NCBI GenBank assembly: GCA_947454525.1
Contig: CANGJM010000006.1
Span: forward strand, 62,001-126,000
Length of the DNA: 64,000 nucleotides
Direction of reading: 5' to 3'
Origin: Flavobacteriales bacterium
GTDB lineage: Bacteria > Bacteroidota > Bacteroidia > Flavobacteriales_D > Crocinitomicaceae
Numbering within the stretch: the stretch's first letter is position 1; each line of letters begins with the position of its first letter. Below are positions 17,747-27,789 of the stretch, piece by piece. The translations under genes were made by a program, and so were the position numbers. The notes beneath the pieces were generated by a model. It saw only the letters and a list, made by a program, of their open reading frames with translations, was not told the DNA's origin and made no database searches.

Positions 17747-20571
17747 TGCTTTCAGCTGACAAACCAAAAAAACTATTCTTACTTGATGCATACGCACTGA
17801 TTTATCGTGCTTATTTTGCCTTTTCGAAAAATCCTAGGGTTAATTCAAAAGGTCAAAATACCTCAGCTGCATTTGGATTTACAAATGTGCTCATTGATGT
17901 CATCAAAAACGAAAAACCGACACATTTAGCGGTCGTTTTCGATCCGCCAGGTGGATCCGCACATCGCCAAGAAGAATTCGCAGCTTACAAAGCTCAACGT
18001 GAAGAGATGCCCGAAGATATTCGCTCGATGATTCATCCCATTAAACAAATCGTGGAGGCTTTTAACGTACCCATTTTAGAAGTTCCGGGTTTTGAGGCAG
18101 ACGATGTCGTGGGAACTGTTGCCAAGGTGGCGGAAAAACATGGTTTCACGACGTACATGATGACACCAGATAAAGATTACGCGCAACTTGTCAGTGAAAA
18201 TATTTTTATGTTCAAACCAGGACGAGGCGGAAATCCACCGGAAATCTTAGGCGTGAAAGAGGTGTGTGAAAAGTTCGAGGTGGAACGACCGGATCAAGTC
18301 ATTGATATTTTAGGACTTTGGGGAGATGCTTCGGATAACATTCCAGGTATCCCAGGCATTGGCGAAAAAACAGCGAAAACTTTAATTGCAAAATATGGTT
18401 CCGTTGAGAATTTAATCGACCATGCACACGAATTAAAGGGAAAACAGCAAGAAAACGTAATCAACTTTGCGGATCAAGGTCGGGTTTCAAAAATGTTGGC
18501 AACCATTATTTGTGATGTCGATGTGGAGTTTAACGAATCCGAATTAGAAATGTGTGATGTCGACGCGGAAAAAGTCCTGCAGATATTCACCGAATTGGAG
18601 TTTAGAACCTTAGCCAAACGAGTGATCGGTGAAGAAATTGTGGTTACGACCGCAGCGAGTACCAATACCTCAAAAGAACCCAAAGATACTTCACAACTAG
18701 ATTTGTTTGGCGTTCAAAGCATGATTGAACCGCAGGAAGCAACACCAACAGCAAATTATAAAACCATCGCGACAGAACGTCCTAGCTATCATTTGATTTC
18801 GACAGCAGAGGAGCGCAAAGAATTATTGGAAATTCTATTAAAACATTCACAGGTTTGTTTTGACACCGAAACAACGGATATTGATGCACTGCATGCAGAT
18901 TTAGTTGGGTTTTCATTTTCCTACAAAGCAAGGGAAGCATTTTATGTGTCCGTTCCGCCAGATTTTGATGCAGCCAAGAAAATTGTTGAAGAGTTCAAAC
19001 CATTTTTTGAAGATCCTTCGATTGAGAAGATTGCACACAATATAAAGTATGATTTAAAGGTGTTGCAACGCTATGGCATCGAGGTAGCAGAACCTCTGTT
19101 TGACACGATGATTGCACATTATTTAATCAATCCAGAGGCAAAGCAAAGCATGGATTTCTTGTCTACCTTTTATTTGAATTATCAACCCGTTTCCATTGAA
19201 ACATTGATTGGTAAAAAAGGAAAAGGCCAAGGGAACATGCGTGATTTGAAGCCAGAAGAAATCTGTGATTATGCGTGTGAAGATGCAGACATCACGCTTC
19301 AATTAAAAACCTTGTTCGAACCTGAAATTCAGAAACCTCATCTTTCAGACTTGTTTTACAACATGGAAATGCCATTAGTAAAAGTTTTGAAGGACATGGA
19401 GTTCGAAGGAATTTCTATTGATGTTCCCGCTTTAATAGACTATTCGAAAGACTTGGATCATACATTGATTCGTTTGGACGAAGAAATTAAATCCGCTGCA
19501 GGTGAGGATTTCAACATCGATTCACCCAAGCAATTAGGAGAAATTCTTTTCGAAAAATTAAAAATCTCTAGTAAAGCGAAAAAAACCAAAACAGGACAAT
19601 ACGCGACGTCGGAGGATATCCTTCAAAAACACGAGCATGATCATCCGATCATTCCAATGATTTTGGAGTATCGTCAACTGCGCAAATTAAAAAGCACCTA
19701 TGTTGACCCGCTTCCAACGATGTGTGATCCTATGGATGGACGAATCCACACCAATTTTATGCAAACGGTGACCGCAACAGGAAGACTAAGTTCAAACAAT
19801 CCGAATTTGCAAAATATTCCGATTCGCTCCGCGAAAGGTCGAGAAATACGCCGGGCATTTGTTGCTAGAAGCTCAGAATTTAAGTTAATGGCCGTGGATT
19901 ATTCTCAGATAGAATTGAGAATTATTGCTGCATTAAGTGAGGACCCGAATATGATTGAGGCCTTTCAAAAAGGACAGGATATTCACGCGGCTACAGCGGC
20001 GAAAGTATTTCACACACCAATAGAAGAAGTAAGTCGCGATCAACGAAGCGCAGCAAAAGCAGTCAATTTCGGTATTATTTACGGTCAGTCAGCATTTGGT
20101 CTAGCTCAAAACTTGTCGATTTCCAGAACGGAAGCGAAAGGGATTATCGATGCGTATTTTGCAGAATATAATACCATTAAAAAATACATGGATCAGGTAA
20201 TTGCTCAAGCGAGAGAATTGGGCTATGTGGAAACAATCATGAAACGCAGAAGGTATTTGCCAGACATTAATTCAGCGAATGCTGTGGTACGTGGCTATGC
20301 GGAAAGGAATGCGGTGAATGCGCCGATTCAAGGTTCCGCAGCTGACATCATTAAAATGGCCATGATTGTAGTTGACCATGCCATGAAAAAGGAAAAAGTG
20401 CAATCAAAAATGATTTTACAAGTGCACGATGAACTCGTGTTTGATGTCCATGTTTCGGAAGAAGAACGCATGCAACTATTGGTCAAAGAAGCGATGGAAA
20501 ACGCGATAAAATTAGTCGTGCCAATGGAGGTTGAATGGAAGATCGCACAAAATTGGCTCGAAGCGCATTAA
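17746..20571 (+). CDS. polA: DNA polymerase I
   Basis: The 941-residue enzyme fills gaps and removes RNA primers in replication and repair. All three domains are present: a 5' nuclease (about 8-290; EADDVVGTVA, TPDKDYAQL, DNIPGIPGIGEKTA), a 3'-5' exonuclease (about 350-535) and the family A polymerase (about 560-941; TATGRLSSNNPNLQNIP, DYSQIELRI, RSAAKAVNFGIIYGQSAFGL, QVHDELVFD). The exonuclease acidic residues are kept (FDTETTD, NIKYDLKVL, YACEDADITL), so proofreading should be active, unlike in Taq polymerase. It starts 1 nt inside the preceding lipoprotein stop (TAATG). Confidence 0.97.
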   Translation: MLSADKPKKLFLLDAYALIYRAYFAFSKNPRVNSKGQNTSAAFGFTNVLIDVIKNEKPTHLAVVFDPPGGSAHRQEEFAAYKAQREEMPEDIRSMIHPIKQIVEAFNVPILEVPGFEADDVVGTVAKVAEKHGFTTYMMTPDKDYAQLVSENIFMFKPGRGGNPPEILGVKEVCEKFEVERPDQVIDILGLWGDASDNIPGIPGIGEKTAKTLIAKYGSVENLIDHAHELKGKQQENVINFADQGRVSKMLATIICDVDVEFNESELEMCDVDAEKVLQIFTELEFRTLAKRVIGEEIVVTTAASTNTSKEPKDTSQLDLFGVQSMIEPQEATPTANYKTIATERPSYHLISTAEERKELLEILLKHSQVCFDTETTDIDALHADLVGFSFSYKAREAFYVSVPPDFDAAKKIVEEFKPFFEDPSIEKIAHNIKYDLKVLQRYGIEVAEPLFDTMIAHYLINPEAKQSMDFLSTFYLNYQPVSIETLIGKKGKGQGNMRDLKPEEICDYACEDADITLQLKTLFEPEIQKPHLSDLFYNMEMPLVKVLKDMEFEGISIDVPALIDYSKDLDHTLIRLDEEIKSAAGEDFNIDSPKQLGEILFEKLKISSKAKKTKTGQYATSEDILQKHEHDHPIIPMILEYRQLRKLKSTYVDPLPTMCDPMDGRIHTNFMQTVTATGRLSSNNPNLQNIPIRSAKGREIRRAFVARSSEFKLMAVDYSQIELRIIAALSEDPNMIEAFQKGQDIHAATAAKVFHTPIEEVSRDQRSAAKAVNFGIIYGQSAFGLAQNLSISRTEAKGIIDAYFAEYNTIKKYMDQVIAQARELGYVETIMKRRRYLPDINSANAVVRGYAERNAVNAPIQGSAADIIKMAMIVVDHAMKKEKVQSKMILQVHDELVFDVHVSEEERMQLLVKEAMENAIKLVVPMEVEWKIAQNWLEAH

Positions 20572-20612
20572 TCTCTGCGAATCCTACTAAAAACTAGGTC
20601 TATTATTAAGCG

Positions 20613-20620
20613 TATATTTG
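20613..20620 (+). promoter_or_regulatory. -7 promoter element of rseP
   Basis: TATATTTG fits TAnnTTTG, 19 nt before the ATG at 20640, in the 68-bp gap after polA. It suggests rseP has a promoter separate from polA. Confidence 0.5.
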
Positions 20621-20639
20621 TTATTCATAAAAAAGAAAG

Positions 20640-22040
20640 ATGGATTTTTTGATTAAAGCAGCACAGTTATTTTTGTCACTAGCAATTTTAGTGACTTTAC
20701 ATGAATTCGGTCATTTTATACCAGCAAGGCTATTTAAAACACGCATTGAAAAGTTCTACCTTTTCTTTAATCCCTTCTTTTCTGTTTTCAGAAGAAAAAA
20801 AGTAAATGGAGTGACGAAAACATCTTGGTTTACAAAGGATTCTCCAAAAGAATGGAAAGAGGACCCAGATACTACTGAATGGGGATTTGGTTGGCTTCCA
20901 TTAGGTGGATATGTGAAAATTGCTGGGATGATAGATGAGTCCATGGATACAGAACAACTAAAGCAACCTGCACAAGAATGGGAGTTTCGTTCCAAAAAAG
21001 CATGGCAACGATTGATCATTATGGTCGGTGGAGTTACCGTAAACCTTGTCTTAGGTTTTGCGATTTATATTGGAGTAGTGTTCACTTGGGGTCAGATGGA
21101 ATTGAAACCAGTTAATTTGGAACATGGATTAAGTGTCCACCCGTATTTAGAAAAACACCACTTAAGTTCTGGAGACAAAGTCTTAACGATTGAAGGAAAA
21201 GAAGTCCTGAATTTAGATGAATTGAATAAGGGAATCATGTTCCGTGGAGCACGAAATTTAACAGTTCTTCATCCAGACGGATCAAAAGAAGCGATTCGCT
21301 TGCCCAAAGAAATTGACCGAACATTATTTCAAGTGGGAGCTTTACCTGCTTTTGGATTAAGATCAAGCGCTCATAGCGTTGGCGAAGTAGTGAAAAATTC
21401 CCCAGCGAAAGCCGCTGGATTAAAAAAAGATGACGTCATTCTTAGCGTTGGCAATCAACAAGTGACGTATTTCGATGAACTTTCCAAAGGACTTTATGAT
21501 GCGAAAGGGAAGCGAATAAACCTAACGGTTTTAAGAGGAAATGACACCCTTGAATTAAAAACGAAGGTAAAAAAAGATGGAACCATTGGATTTCAAACAA
21601 GTGGAAAAATCCTCATAGATTCGAATGCGATTCAAACGAAACATTATGGCCTAGGTCAAAGCATTGCAATCGGAATGAGCTATGGAAAAAATACGCTCTC
21701 TGACTATATTTCTCAATTTAAATTTGTCTTTACGAAAAAAGGAGCCACGTCAATCGGTGGATTTGCAGCAATTGGAAATATGTTTCCACCCGTATGGGAT
21801 TGGGAGTCCTTCTGGTTATCAACAGCCCTTTTATCAATCATTTTAGCCTTTATGAACATCCTTCCAATTCCTGCATTAGATGGTGGACACGTGGTTTTCT
21901 TATTATATGAAATGATCACCGGAAAAGAAGCTCCTCAAAAGGTGTTGGAATACGCACAAATGGTTGGAATCGTCTTATTATTAACCTTAATGGTTTATGC
22001 CAATGGGAATGACCTCATCCGTTGGATAACTTCTTTCTAA
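20640..22040 (+). CDS. rseP: Site-2 intramembrane metalloprotease (RseP family)
   Basis: This M50 protease cuts transmembrane segments, in other bacteria to release sigma factors from anti-sigma proteins. The zinc site HEFGH (21-25) lies in the first membrane helix and the second motif ILPIPALDGGHVV near residue 415. Two PDZ-like regions lie between, one covering about 245-300 (KNSPAKAAGLKKDDVILSVG). Length 466 is normal for Bacteroidota. The ECF sigma/anti-sigma pair at 44101-45487 is a conceivable client, which is inference only. paaZ follows after 10 nt. Confidence 0.94.
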   Translation: MDFLIKAAQLFLSLAILVTLHEFGHFIPARLFKTRIEKFYLFFNPFFSVFRRKKVNGVTKTSWFTKDSPKEWKEDPDTTEWGFGWLPLGGYVKIAGMIDESMDTEQLKQPAQEWEFRSKKAWQRLIIMVGGVTVNLVLGFAIYIGVVFTWGQMELKPVNLEHGLSVHPYLEKHHLSSGDKVLTIEGKEVLNLDELNKGIMFRGARNLTVLHPDGSKEAIRLPKEIDRTLFQVGALPAFGLRSSAHSVGEVVKNSPAKAAGLKKDDVILSVGNQQVTYFDELSKGLYDAKGKRINLTVLRGNDTLELKTKVKKDGTIGFQTSGKILIDSNAIQTKHYGLGQSIAIGMSYGKNTLSDYISQFKFVFTKKGATSIGGFAAIGNMFPPVWDWESFWLSTALLSIILAFMNILPIPALDGGHVVFLLYEMITGKEAPQKVLEYAQMVGIVLLLTLMVYANGNDLIRWITSF

Positions 22041-22050
22041 CTATTCGTTT

Positions 22051-24099
22051 ATGAGTACTTTTCAAAATTACATCCTTGGAAATTGGATAACGGGTGACGG
22101 AGTGGAAACACAACTTTTTCACGCCGTAACAAACGCAGAATTAGGATCAGTTTCGAGCGCTGGAATTGATTATGAGCAAGTCTTGGATTATGGACGAAGA
22201 ACGGGCGGAAGAGCTTTGCGTAAAATGACCTTCCAAGAAAGAGGTCGAATGCTAAAAGCATTAGCCCTCTTTTTAATGGAACGAAAAGACCGTTATTATG
22301 AGGTTAGTTCTTGGACAGGAGCAACGAAAGTAGATTCATGGATCGACATCGAAGGGGGAATCGGAAACTTATTTGCCAACGCATCTTTGAGAAAACAATT
22401 CCCGGATTTACCCTATTATGTTGACGGTTCTGCTGCACCACTTTCCAAAAACGGAACCTTCATTGGACATCACATTATGGTACCAAAAGAAGGTGTAGCT
22501 GTTCATATCAACGCCTTTAATTTCCCGGTTTGGGGAATGTTGGAAAAAATAGCAGTGAATCTAATGGCGGGAGTTCCCGCGTTGGTAAAACCGTCAGAAT
22601 ACACGTGTTATTTAACGGAAGTAGTTGTCCGTGATATCATCGCATCGAAAATTCTTCCCGAGGGATCTCTACAATTGATTTGTGGATTAGGTCGTGGAAT
22701 TTTAGACCATGTAGATGCTAGAGACATTGTAACGTTTACCGGTAGTGCTTCTACAGGAAAAATCTTAAAAGGATTACCGCGCATTTCTCAAGAAAGTGTT
22801 TCTTTTAATTTGGAAGCTGACTCCTTGAACGCAACCGTTTTAGGCAAAAAAGCGACACCAGGAACGGTAGAGTTCGATTTGTTTATCAAAGAAACGGTGA
22901 AAGAAATCACCATTAAAGCTGGACAAAAATGTACTGCGGTCCGAAGAATTATGGTTCCGGAAGAGTTAATCGATGAGGTTCAATCTGCAATCTCCGCACG
23001 TTTAGCCTCCACGAAAATCGGAAATCCATCGGAGGAAGGTGTTCGCATGGGTCCTTTAGCAACAAGATTACAGGCGGAACGTGTTCGATCATCCGTGGAA
23101 GAATTAAGCAAATCGCAACGCATCGTCTTTGGTGATTTGGATCATTTTGATATCATCGGAGATTCTGCAAAAAGAGAAGCGTTTTTCTCTCCAATATTGT
23201 TTAGAAATGATGATCCGTTCCATCAAACGGCTTGTCACGATATTGAGGCCTTTGGACCAGTTGCGACGATTATGCCGTATAAAGATTTGGATGATGCCAT
23301 CGAATTAGCGAAAATGGGTAAGGGATCTTTGGTTTCTTCTATTGTTACTCCAGATAATCAAGAAGCTCGAGAATATGTAGTTGGTGCCGCTAGTATGCAC
23401 GGACGCATTCTCGTTTTAAACGAACATTGTGCAAAGGAAAGTACTGGACATGGTTCGCCGATGCCATTGTTAACACATGGTGGTCCAGGTCGTGCTGGAG
23501 GCGGAGAAGAAATGGGTGGAAAGCGTGGTGTTTTACATTATTTACAACGAACAGCCATTCAGGGTCATCCAACAACAATAACGGCAATCACAGAGCAATT
23601 CCAAGTAGGAGCAGAGATGCCCGAAGCAAATCCACATGTGTTTAGAAAGCACTTTGAGGAATTGGTGATTGGAGAAACAGTGTTTACACATAAGCACACG
23701 GTAAGTGATGCGGACATTGTCAATTTTGCCAACGTTTCTGGAGACAATTTCTATGCACACATGGATGCAACGTCTTTAGAAGGAACGATTTTTGAACGTC
23801 GAGTTGCTCACGGATATTTCATTCTTTCGAAAGCAGCTGGATTGTTTGTTGATCCGAAAAAAGGACCGGTCCTGTTAAATTATGGATTAGAAGAAGCACG
23901 TTTCACGAAGCCTGTTTATCCAGGTGCTACCATTGGTGTGCGCTTCACAGTGAAAGAAAAAATCGATCAAGAAAAACGGAGTGAGGACGATATCCCGAAA
24001 GGAATCGTGAAGTTTTTAGTAGACGTTTACGACGAAACAGGAGAAACGGTCGCATTGGCAACGATCTTGACGATGGTTAAAAAACTAAACAATCATTAA
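22051..24099 (+). CDS. paaZ: Bifunctional oxepin-CoA hydrolase/aldehyde dehydrogenase
   Basis: PaaZ opens the oxepin-CoA ring in phenylacetate breakdown and oxidises the resulting aldehyde. The 682-residue length fits the fused family. Residues ~1-515 form the aldehyde dehydrogenase (NAFNFPVWGMLEKIA, PSEYTCYLTE, FTGSASTGK, NLEADSLNATVL with the catalytic Glu, KAGQKCTAVRRI with the catalytic Cys). Residues ~530-682 form the MaoC-like hydratase (HTVSDADIVNFANVSGDNFYAHMD, RVAHGYFILS). No paaABCDE, paaK or other paa gene lies in the window, so it is a lone member here. It follows rseP by 10 nt and ends at a strong terminator. Confidence 0.93.
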   Translation: MSTFQNYILGNWITGDGVETQLFHAVTNAELGSVSSAGIDYEQVLDYGRRTGGRALRKMTFQERGRMLKALALFLMERKDRYYEVSSWTGATKVDSWIDIEGGIGNLFANASLRKQFPDLPYYVDGSAAPLSKNGTFIGHHIMVPKEGVAVHINAFNFPVWGMLEKIAVNLMAGVPALVKPSEYTCYLTEVVVRDIIASKILPEGSLQLICGLGRGILDHVDARDIVTFTGSASTGKILKGLPRISQESVSFNLEADSLNATVLGKKATPGTVEFDLFIKETVKEITIKAGQKCTAVRRIMVPEELIDEVQSAISARLASTKIGNPSEEGVRMGPLATRLQAERVRSSVEELSKSQRIVFGDLDHFDIIGDSAKREAFFSPILFRNDDPFHQTACHDIEAFGPVATIMPYKDLDDAIELAKMGKGSLVSSIVTPDNQEAREYVVGAASMHGRILVLNEHCAKESTGHGSPMPLLTHGGPGRAGGGEEMGGKRGVLHYLQRTAIQGHPTTITAITEQFQVGAEMPEANPHVFRKHFEELVIGETVFTHKHTVSDADIVNFANVSGDNFYAHMDATSLEGTIFERRVAHGYFILSKAAGLFVDPKKGPVLLNYGLEEARFTKPVYPGATIGVRFTVKEKIDQEKRSEDDIPKGIVKFLVDVYDETGETVALATILTMVKKLNNH

Positions 24100-24116
24100 C
24101 CCAAGTTTATAGAAAA

Positions 24117-24148
24117 CAAAAAAGACAGCCTTCAAGCTGTCTTTTTTT
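24117..24148. terminator. Bidirectional terminator between paaZ and the RND gene
   Basis: AAAGACAGC at 24121-24129 pairs with GCTGTCTTT at 24136-24144 across a 6-nt loop, flanked by A and T runs. It serves both convergent genes. Confidence 0.88.
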
Positions 24149-24164
24149 ATGGGATGAAGTTTTT

Positions 24165-26810
24165 TTATCCTTCAATTTCTTTACGGATTCCTTCAATTTC
24201 AACTTCTAATTTGTCCGTATCGTAATCTGTTTCCTCATCGTAGATATCGAAGTAAGGCTCTTCAAAGGACTTCACAAAGGACTTGCGTTCGAAGGTCAAT
24301 AAGAGTGACGGAAGGATGATTAAGTTTGTCACCATACCTACTAAAATGGTAATGGAAACTAATAAACCAAGTCCTTTTGTTCCGCCAAATTGGGAGAAGA
24401 CAAACATGATAAATCCAAAGAATAAAATCACAGATGTGTAGAAAATTCCGAGTCCAGTTTCTCTCAAAGAGTGTAAAATGGCATGTTTTACATCCCATGA
24501 ATGCGCACGCAATTCTTGACGGTACTTCGCTAAGAATAAGATGGCGTTATCTACGGTGATTCCCAAAGCAATACCAAACACTAAAATTGTTGATGGTTTT
24601 AATGGAATTTTAAAGTACCCCATAATTCCTGCTGTGAATAGCAAAGGAATGATGTTTGGAATCATGGAAACCACAATGATCTTGAACGAACGGAACAAAA
24701 AGGCCATCAATATAGCAATGGAAATGATGGCAAACACCAAACTTTGAAGTAGGTTTACAAACAAGTATTTAGTCCCTTCAGAGACAACCACTGCCGTTCC
24801 TGTAAATGTGGACTCGTAATATTCTTGGTCAATCGCTGAGCGGAGCACCTTTTTAAAGTTTGGTTTGCTCAAATATGGACGAAGGTTCTCTGGATCAAGA
24901 TCGAAAGACATCTGAACATTGTTGTTTCCTTTCGAAAGCAACGCAGTTACGTTGTTGTAAATGCTTGAATAATTGTATACCAATGAATCTGCTGCGCTTT
25001 TATTTCCTTTAATGTACTTGGTGTACAAACGTTCAAAATCTTTCTTCTCAGGATTTAAGATGCTATCAACTTTGACGCGTAACAAATCTACTTTATCAGA
25101 AACTTTGTATGAACCGAGTTCACGCATCTGCATGCGAATACGCAAGGTTGTTTTGTTGGTATCGATGAGGTTTTTCAAAGAAATATTTCCACCATTCAAA
25201 CTACTCACATCGAATTTATCGAAATAACGTTTCAATCGTAATTTATCCCTATTGGAAATTAATCGGTAAAAGTCCGGGTTGTTTCCATGGTAACTCATAT
25301 TTATGGACTTCAAGAAGTCTACGTAGGAGAGACTTTTCGAGAACAAGGTGTCTTGACTGAAGGTTTGTTGAATCTCCTCTACCTTTTCCAAGGTTTTTTG
25401 AGAAAACAAACGTGCTTTTTGTTTGTAATTGACGGTAACTTCAAATGGAATAGATCCGCCAAAGTTTTTCTCAATGAATTTCAAATCGATGAGAATTTGA
25501 TCGTCATTTGGAATGTCACCAGTTATGTTGCCTGTCGCAATGATTTTGGTCATTCCGTAAAGTCCAATTACAACAAGTCCTACGGAAGCAACATATACCC
25601 AAGTACGGTATTTGCTTACAATTATGATTATATATTCCAAGAATCCTTTTGAATAAACGCGGTATAAGTGCTGTAAATGTCTAGGTTTTGGTGGTTTCGA
25701 GTAAGAGGCAATAATTGGGATGATGCACAAGGATAGAATGAACACGACCATGATGTTGATGCTCGAAATAATCCCGAATTGTGCCAACTTCTCTGAACTG
25801 GTAAAGGTCACGAATCCAACAGCTGTAGTTAAGTTAGTTAGGAATGTAACCGATCCAATGCGACGAATCATGATGTATAATGCTTTGGTCTTCATGTTCG
25901 TTCGAACATATTCTTGATGATACCTTGTAATTAGGAATACACAGTTTGGCACACCAATGACAATCAACAACGGTGGAATGAGTGCCATCATAATGGATAA
26001 CTTGAATCCAAATAAGGCAATGCTTCCAAGGGCCCAAATCACGGAAACGAACACAACGATGTTACATTGAATCACTACCCTCACGGATCGGAAGAATAAG
26101 TATAACAGCAAAGACGATGCAATAACAGATAGCGCAAGGAAAATATACATTTCGCTGACAATTCTCTTACCCATTACCACACGAATGTGTGGGAGTCCGG
26201 CAAAGTATGTTTTTCCAAAATAGGGTGAATAAGATTCAGCTAACTTTTCAATTTCGAAGACAACTTTTGATTTCTTCGGATTGGAAAGACACTTTTCATT
26301 CATGCTAATCAACAACAAGGAAACGCTGGTCGAATCATTGTAAAGCATTCCTCTGTAAATGGGATTATGTCGAATCTCCTTTTTCAGTGAGTCGATGCTT
26401 TTTTCTTGAAAGGCCGTTTTTGGATCTCCGAAAATCTGGTAAGGATCAAATTTTTGTTCTTTCAGGTTGTTTTTTAGTCCCCAAAGTGTGGCCTCTGAAA
26501 TCACATTCTCAACACCGTCGTACTTTAGAATTTTGTAAGATAACTCTCTCCATTTGGTGAAGTTGCGTTTGGTATAAAGAGAATCTGTTTGAATCGCCAC
26601 AACAATCGTTGAGCCATCCTCTCCAAATTCTAGCTTGAATTTTTCGAAGTCCTTTTGAACCTGACTATCCTTTGGAAGCGTGTTTCCTACTCGGTTATCT
26701 ACCTTCAATGAAGTAAAGGCAAAGTAACCAAAGAAAACAGTCAACAAAGCGATTATCGCTAATATATACAGTCGGTTCCTTAATATGATGCTTGCAAATT
26801 TACCCCACAT
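24165..26810 (-). CDS. RND superfamily exporter of the MMPL/HAE-3 type
   Basis: The 881-residue protein has the two-repeat RND layout. Each half has one membrane helix, a large extracytoplasmic domain and then five helices (about 210-390 and 685-840). The segments SIMMALIPPLLIVIGVPNCVFLI and IPLKPSTILVFGIALGITVDNAILFL are the paired sterol-sensing/MMPL-like motifs, the second with the typical GITVDN. No membrane fusion protein or outer-membrane factor lies nearby, which fits HAE-3/MMPL members that work alone in lipid or hydrophobic-compound transport. The substrate is unknown. The C-terminal tail is acidic (DEETDYDTDKLEVEIEG). Confidence 0.88.
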   Translation of the reverse strand: MWGKFASIILRNRLYILAIIALLTVFFGYFAFTSLKVDNRVGNTLPKDSQVQKDFEKFKLEFGEDGSTIVVAIQTDSLYTKRNFTKWRELSYKILKYDGVENVISEATLWGLKNNLKEQKFDPYQIFGDPKTAFQEKSIDSLKKEIRHNPIYRGMLYNDSTSVSLLLISMNEKCLSNPKKSKVVFEIEKLAESYSPYFGKTYFAGLPHIRVVMGKRIVSEMYIFLALSVIASSLLLYLFFRSVRVVIQCNIVVFVSVIWALGSIALFGFKLSIMMALIPPLLIVIGVPNCVFLITRYHQEYVRTNMKTKALYIMIRRIGSVTFLTNLTTAVGFVTFTSSEKLAQFGIISSINIMVVFILSLCIIPIIASYSKPPKPRHLQHLYRVYSKGFLEYIIIIVSKYRTWVYVASVGLVVIGLYGMTKIIATGNITGDIPNDDQILIDLKFIEKNFGGSIPFEVTVNYKQKARLFSQKTLEKVEEIQQTFSQDTLFSKSLSYVDFLKSINMSYHGNNPDFYRLISNRDKLRLKRYFDKFDVSSLNGGNISLKNLIDTNKTTLRIRMQMRELGSYKVSDKVDLLRVKVDSILNPEKKDFERLYTKYIKGNKSAADSLVYNYSSIYNNVTALLSKGNNNVQMSFDLDPENLRPYLSKPNFKKVLRSAIDQEYYESTFTGTAVVVSEGTKYLFVNLLQSLVFAIISIAILMAFLFRSFKIIVVSMIPNIIPLLFTAGIMGYFKIPLKPSTILVFGIALGITVDNAILFLAKYRQELRAHSWDVKHAILHSLRETGLGIFYTSVILFFGFIMFVFSQFGGTKGLGLLVSITILVGMVTNLIILPSLLLTFERKSFVKSFEEPYFDIYDEETDYDTDKLEVEIEGIRKEIEG

Positions 26811-26962
26811 AGATTGTTTCTCTAAAAATCAAGGGGTGAAGTTAATAAATATTTAGGAGAAACGGAGAAAACCATCAGTAGAGCATGCCGAAATAACACG
26901 GAACGGCAAACCAAAGCGGTCCAAAAGTGTTATTCATGTAACTCAATTCGAATCATTGTAAA

Positions 26963-27592
26963 GTGAACAAAGACCTATTTAGTGATTTAATGGACGAACC
27001 TATGCTTTTTGAAAAACACCTCATGGAGGATGGTGAATATTGGTTCATGCGGAATTTTTTAAGCAATGATCAATCGATAGAGCAGGAGTCATTGTTAATG
27101 AACACCATTGAATGGAAACAAGAAGAGGTCTACGTTTTTGGCAAAAAACACAAGGAGCCAAGAAAAACAGCTTGGTATGGAGACGAGGAGTGTGTGTATT
27201 CCTATGCTGGTAAATCGAACCACCCACTGCCATGGACCGAGGCACTACTCCAATTAAAAATCAACATTGAAGCTTTGATTCCTGGCGCTAACTTTAATAG
27301 TGTGCTATTAAATCAATACCGAGACGGCAACGACAAAATGGGCTGGCATTCGGACAATGAGAAAGAACTTGGAAAGAATCCCATCATTGCTTCTCTTAGC
27401 CTAGGCGCGACAAGGTTTTTCGATTTAAAACACAAGCGAATAAAGTCGCTCAAAAAACGCTTGGAACTTCCTGCGGGTTCACTTTTAATCATGTGTGGTT
27501 CCACGCAAGAAAACTGGCTACATCAAATTCCTCAACAAAAAACAGTCAACGAACAGCGTATTAATTTGACGTTTAGGAGAATCATTTCTTAA
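26963..27592 (+). CDS. AlkB-like 2-oxoglutarate/Fe(II) dioxygenase
   Basis: The 209-residue protein should repair alkylated bases or demethylate a related substrate. The iron ligands are visible as His129 and Asp131 in MGWHSDNE and His187 in NWLHQIP. The 2-oxoglutarate-binding arginine pattern RINLTFR lies at the C-terminus. NQYRDGNDKMGWHSDNE and IASLSLGATRFFDLKHK match the AlkB homologue 2/3-type family more than E. coli AlkB. The frame opens with GTG at 26963; ATG at 26990 (residue 10) is the alternative. It ends just before the duplicated tRNA-flanking repeat. Confidence 0.88.
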   Translation: MNKDLFSDLMDEPMLFEKHLMEDGEYWFMRNFLSNDQSIEQESLLMNTIEWKQEEVYVFGKKHKEPRKTAWYGDEECVYSYAGKSNHPLPWTEALLQLKINIEALIPGANFNSVLLNQYRDGNDKMGWHSDNEKELGKNPIIASLSLGATRFFDLKHKRIKSLKKRLELPAGSLLIMCGSTQENWLHQIPQQKTVNEQRINLTFRRIIS

Positions 27593-27598
27593 AACTGA

Positions 27599-27634
27599 AA
27601 AATCCCAAACAACCGAAGTCGCTTGGGATTTAAC
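27599..27634 (-). terminator. TTCG-loop hairpin, copy 1
   Basis: On the minus strand a 14-bp stem (AAATCCCAAGCGAC with G-T pairs) closes on TTCG and is followed by T residues. It may also limit plus-strand transcription from the AlkB gene, whose stop is 7 nt away. Confidence 0.65.
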
Positions 27635-27678
27635 TTTCTCGTGAAAGGTGGAAGCCCATTCACAAGGTTTTCAAAAAC

Positions 27679-27711
27679 AAAAAACCCTGACGTTGAAGTC
27701 AGGGTTTTGTA
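27679..27711 (-). terminator. tRNA-type terminator, copy 1 (orphaned)
   Basis: The stem CCCTGAC/GTCAGGG with flanking A and T runs is identical to the terminator behind tRNA-Leu at 27873-27905. Here only a tRNA 3' remnant precedes it. Confidence 0.6.
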
Positions 27712-27780
27712 CTCGAGGCGGCTCCGAAGCCTCGGAGTTGAACCCTCGCGCTATTCTCTGAATTATTCAAAAATGAAGAT
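27710..27780 (-). pseudogene. Truncated tRNA-Leu-like remnant
   Basis: On the minus strand the sequence ends in the same CCGCCTCGAGTA 3' end as tRNA-Leu. Upstream is a T-arm-like GGGTTCAACTCC, then no recognisable anticodon arm. An extra 6-bp hairpin (27722-27737) interrupts the fold. It cannot form a complete tRNA and looks like a duplicated, decayed copy. Confidence 0.45.
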
Positions 27781-27789
27781 TTGTTGAAA

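Larger units (their letters stand above)
27596..27721. repeat. 126-bp direct repeat, copy 1 (tRNA-Leu 3' flank)
   Basis: This copy is identical over 126 bp to 27790-27915, 194 bp away. It contains a long TTCG-loop hairpin (27599-27634), a second hairpin (27679-27711) and the last 12 nt of a tRNA-Leu, but no complete tRNA is attached. Confidence 0.95.

Noticed and set aside
25287..25652. 121-codon plus-strand frame inside the RND exporter gene
   Set aside because: It lies fully antisense to the exporter and has no promoter or family features.
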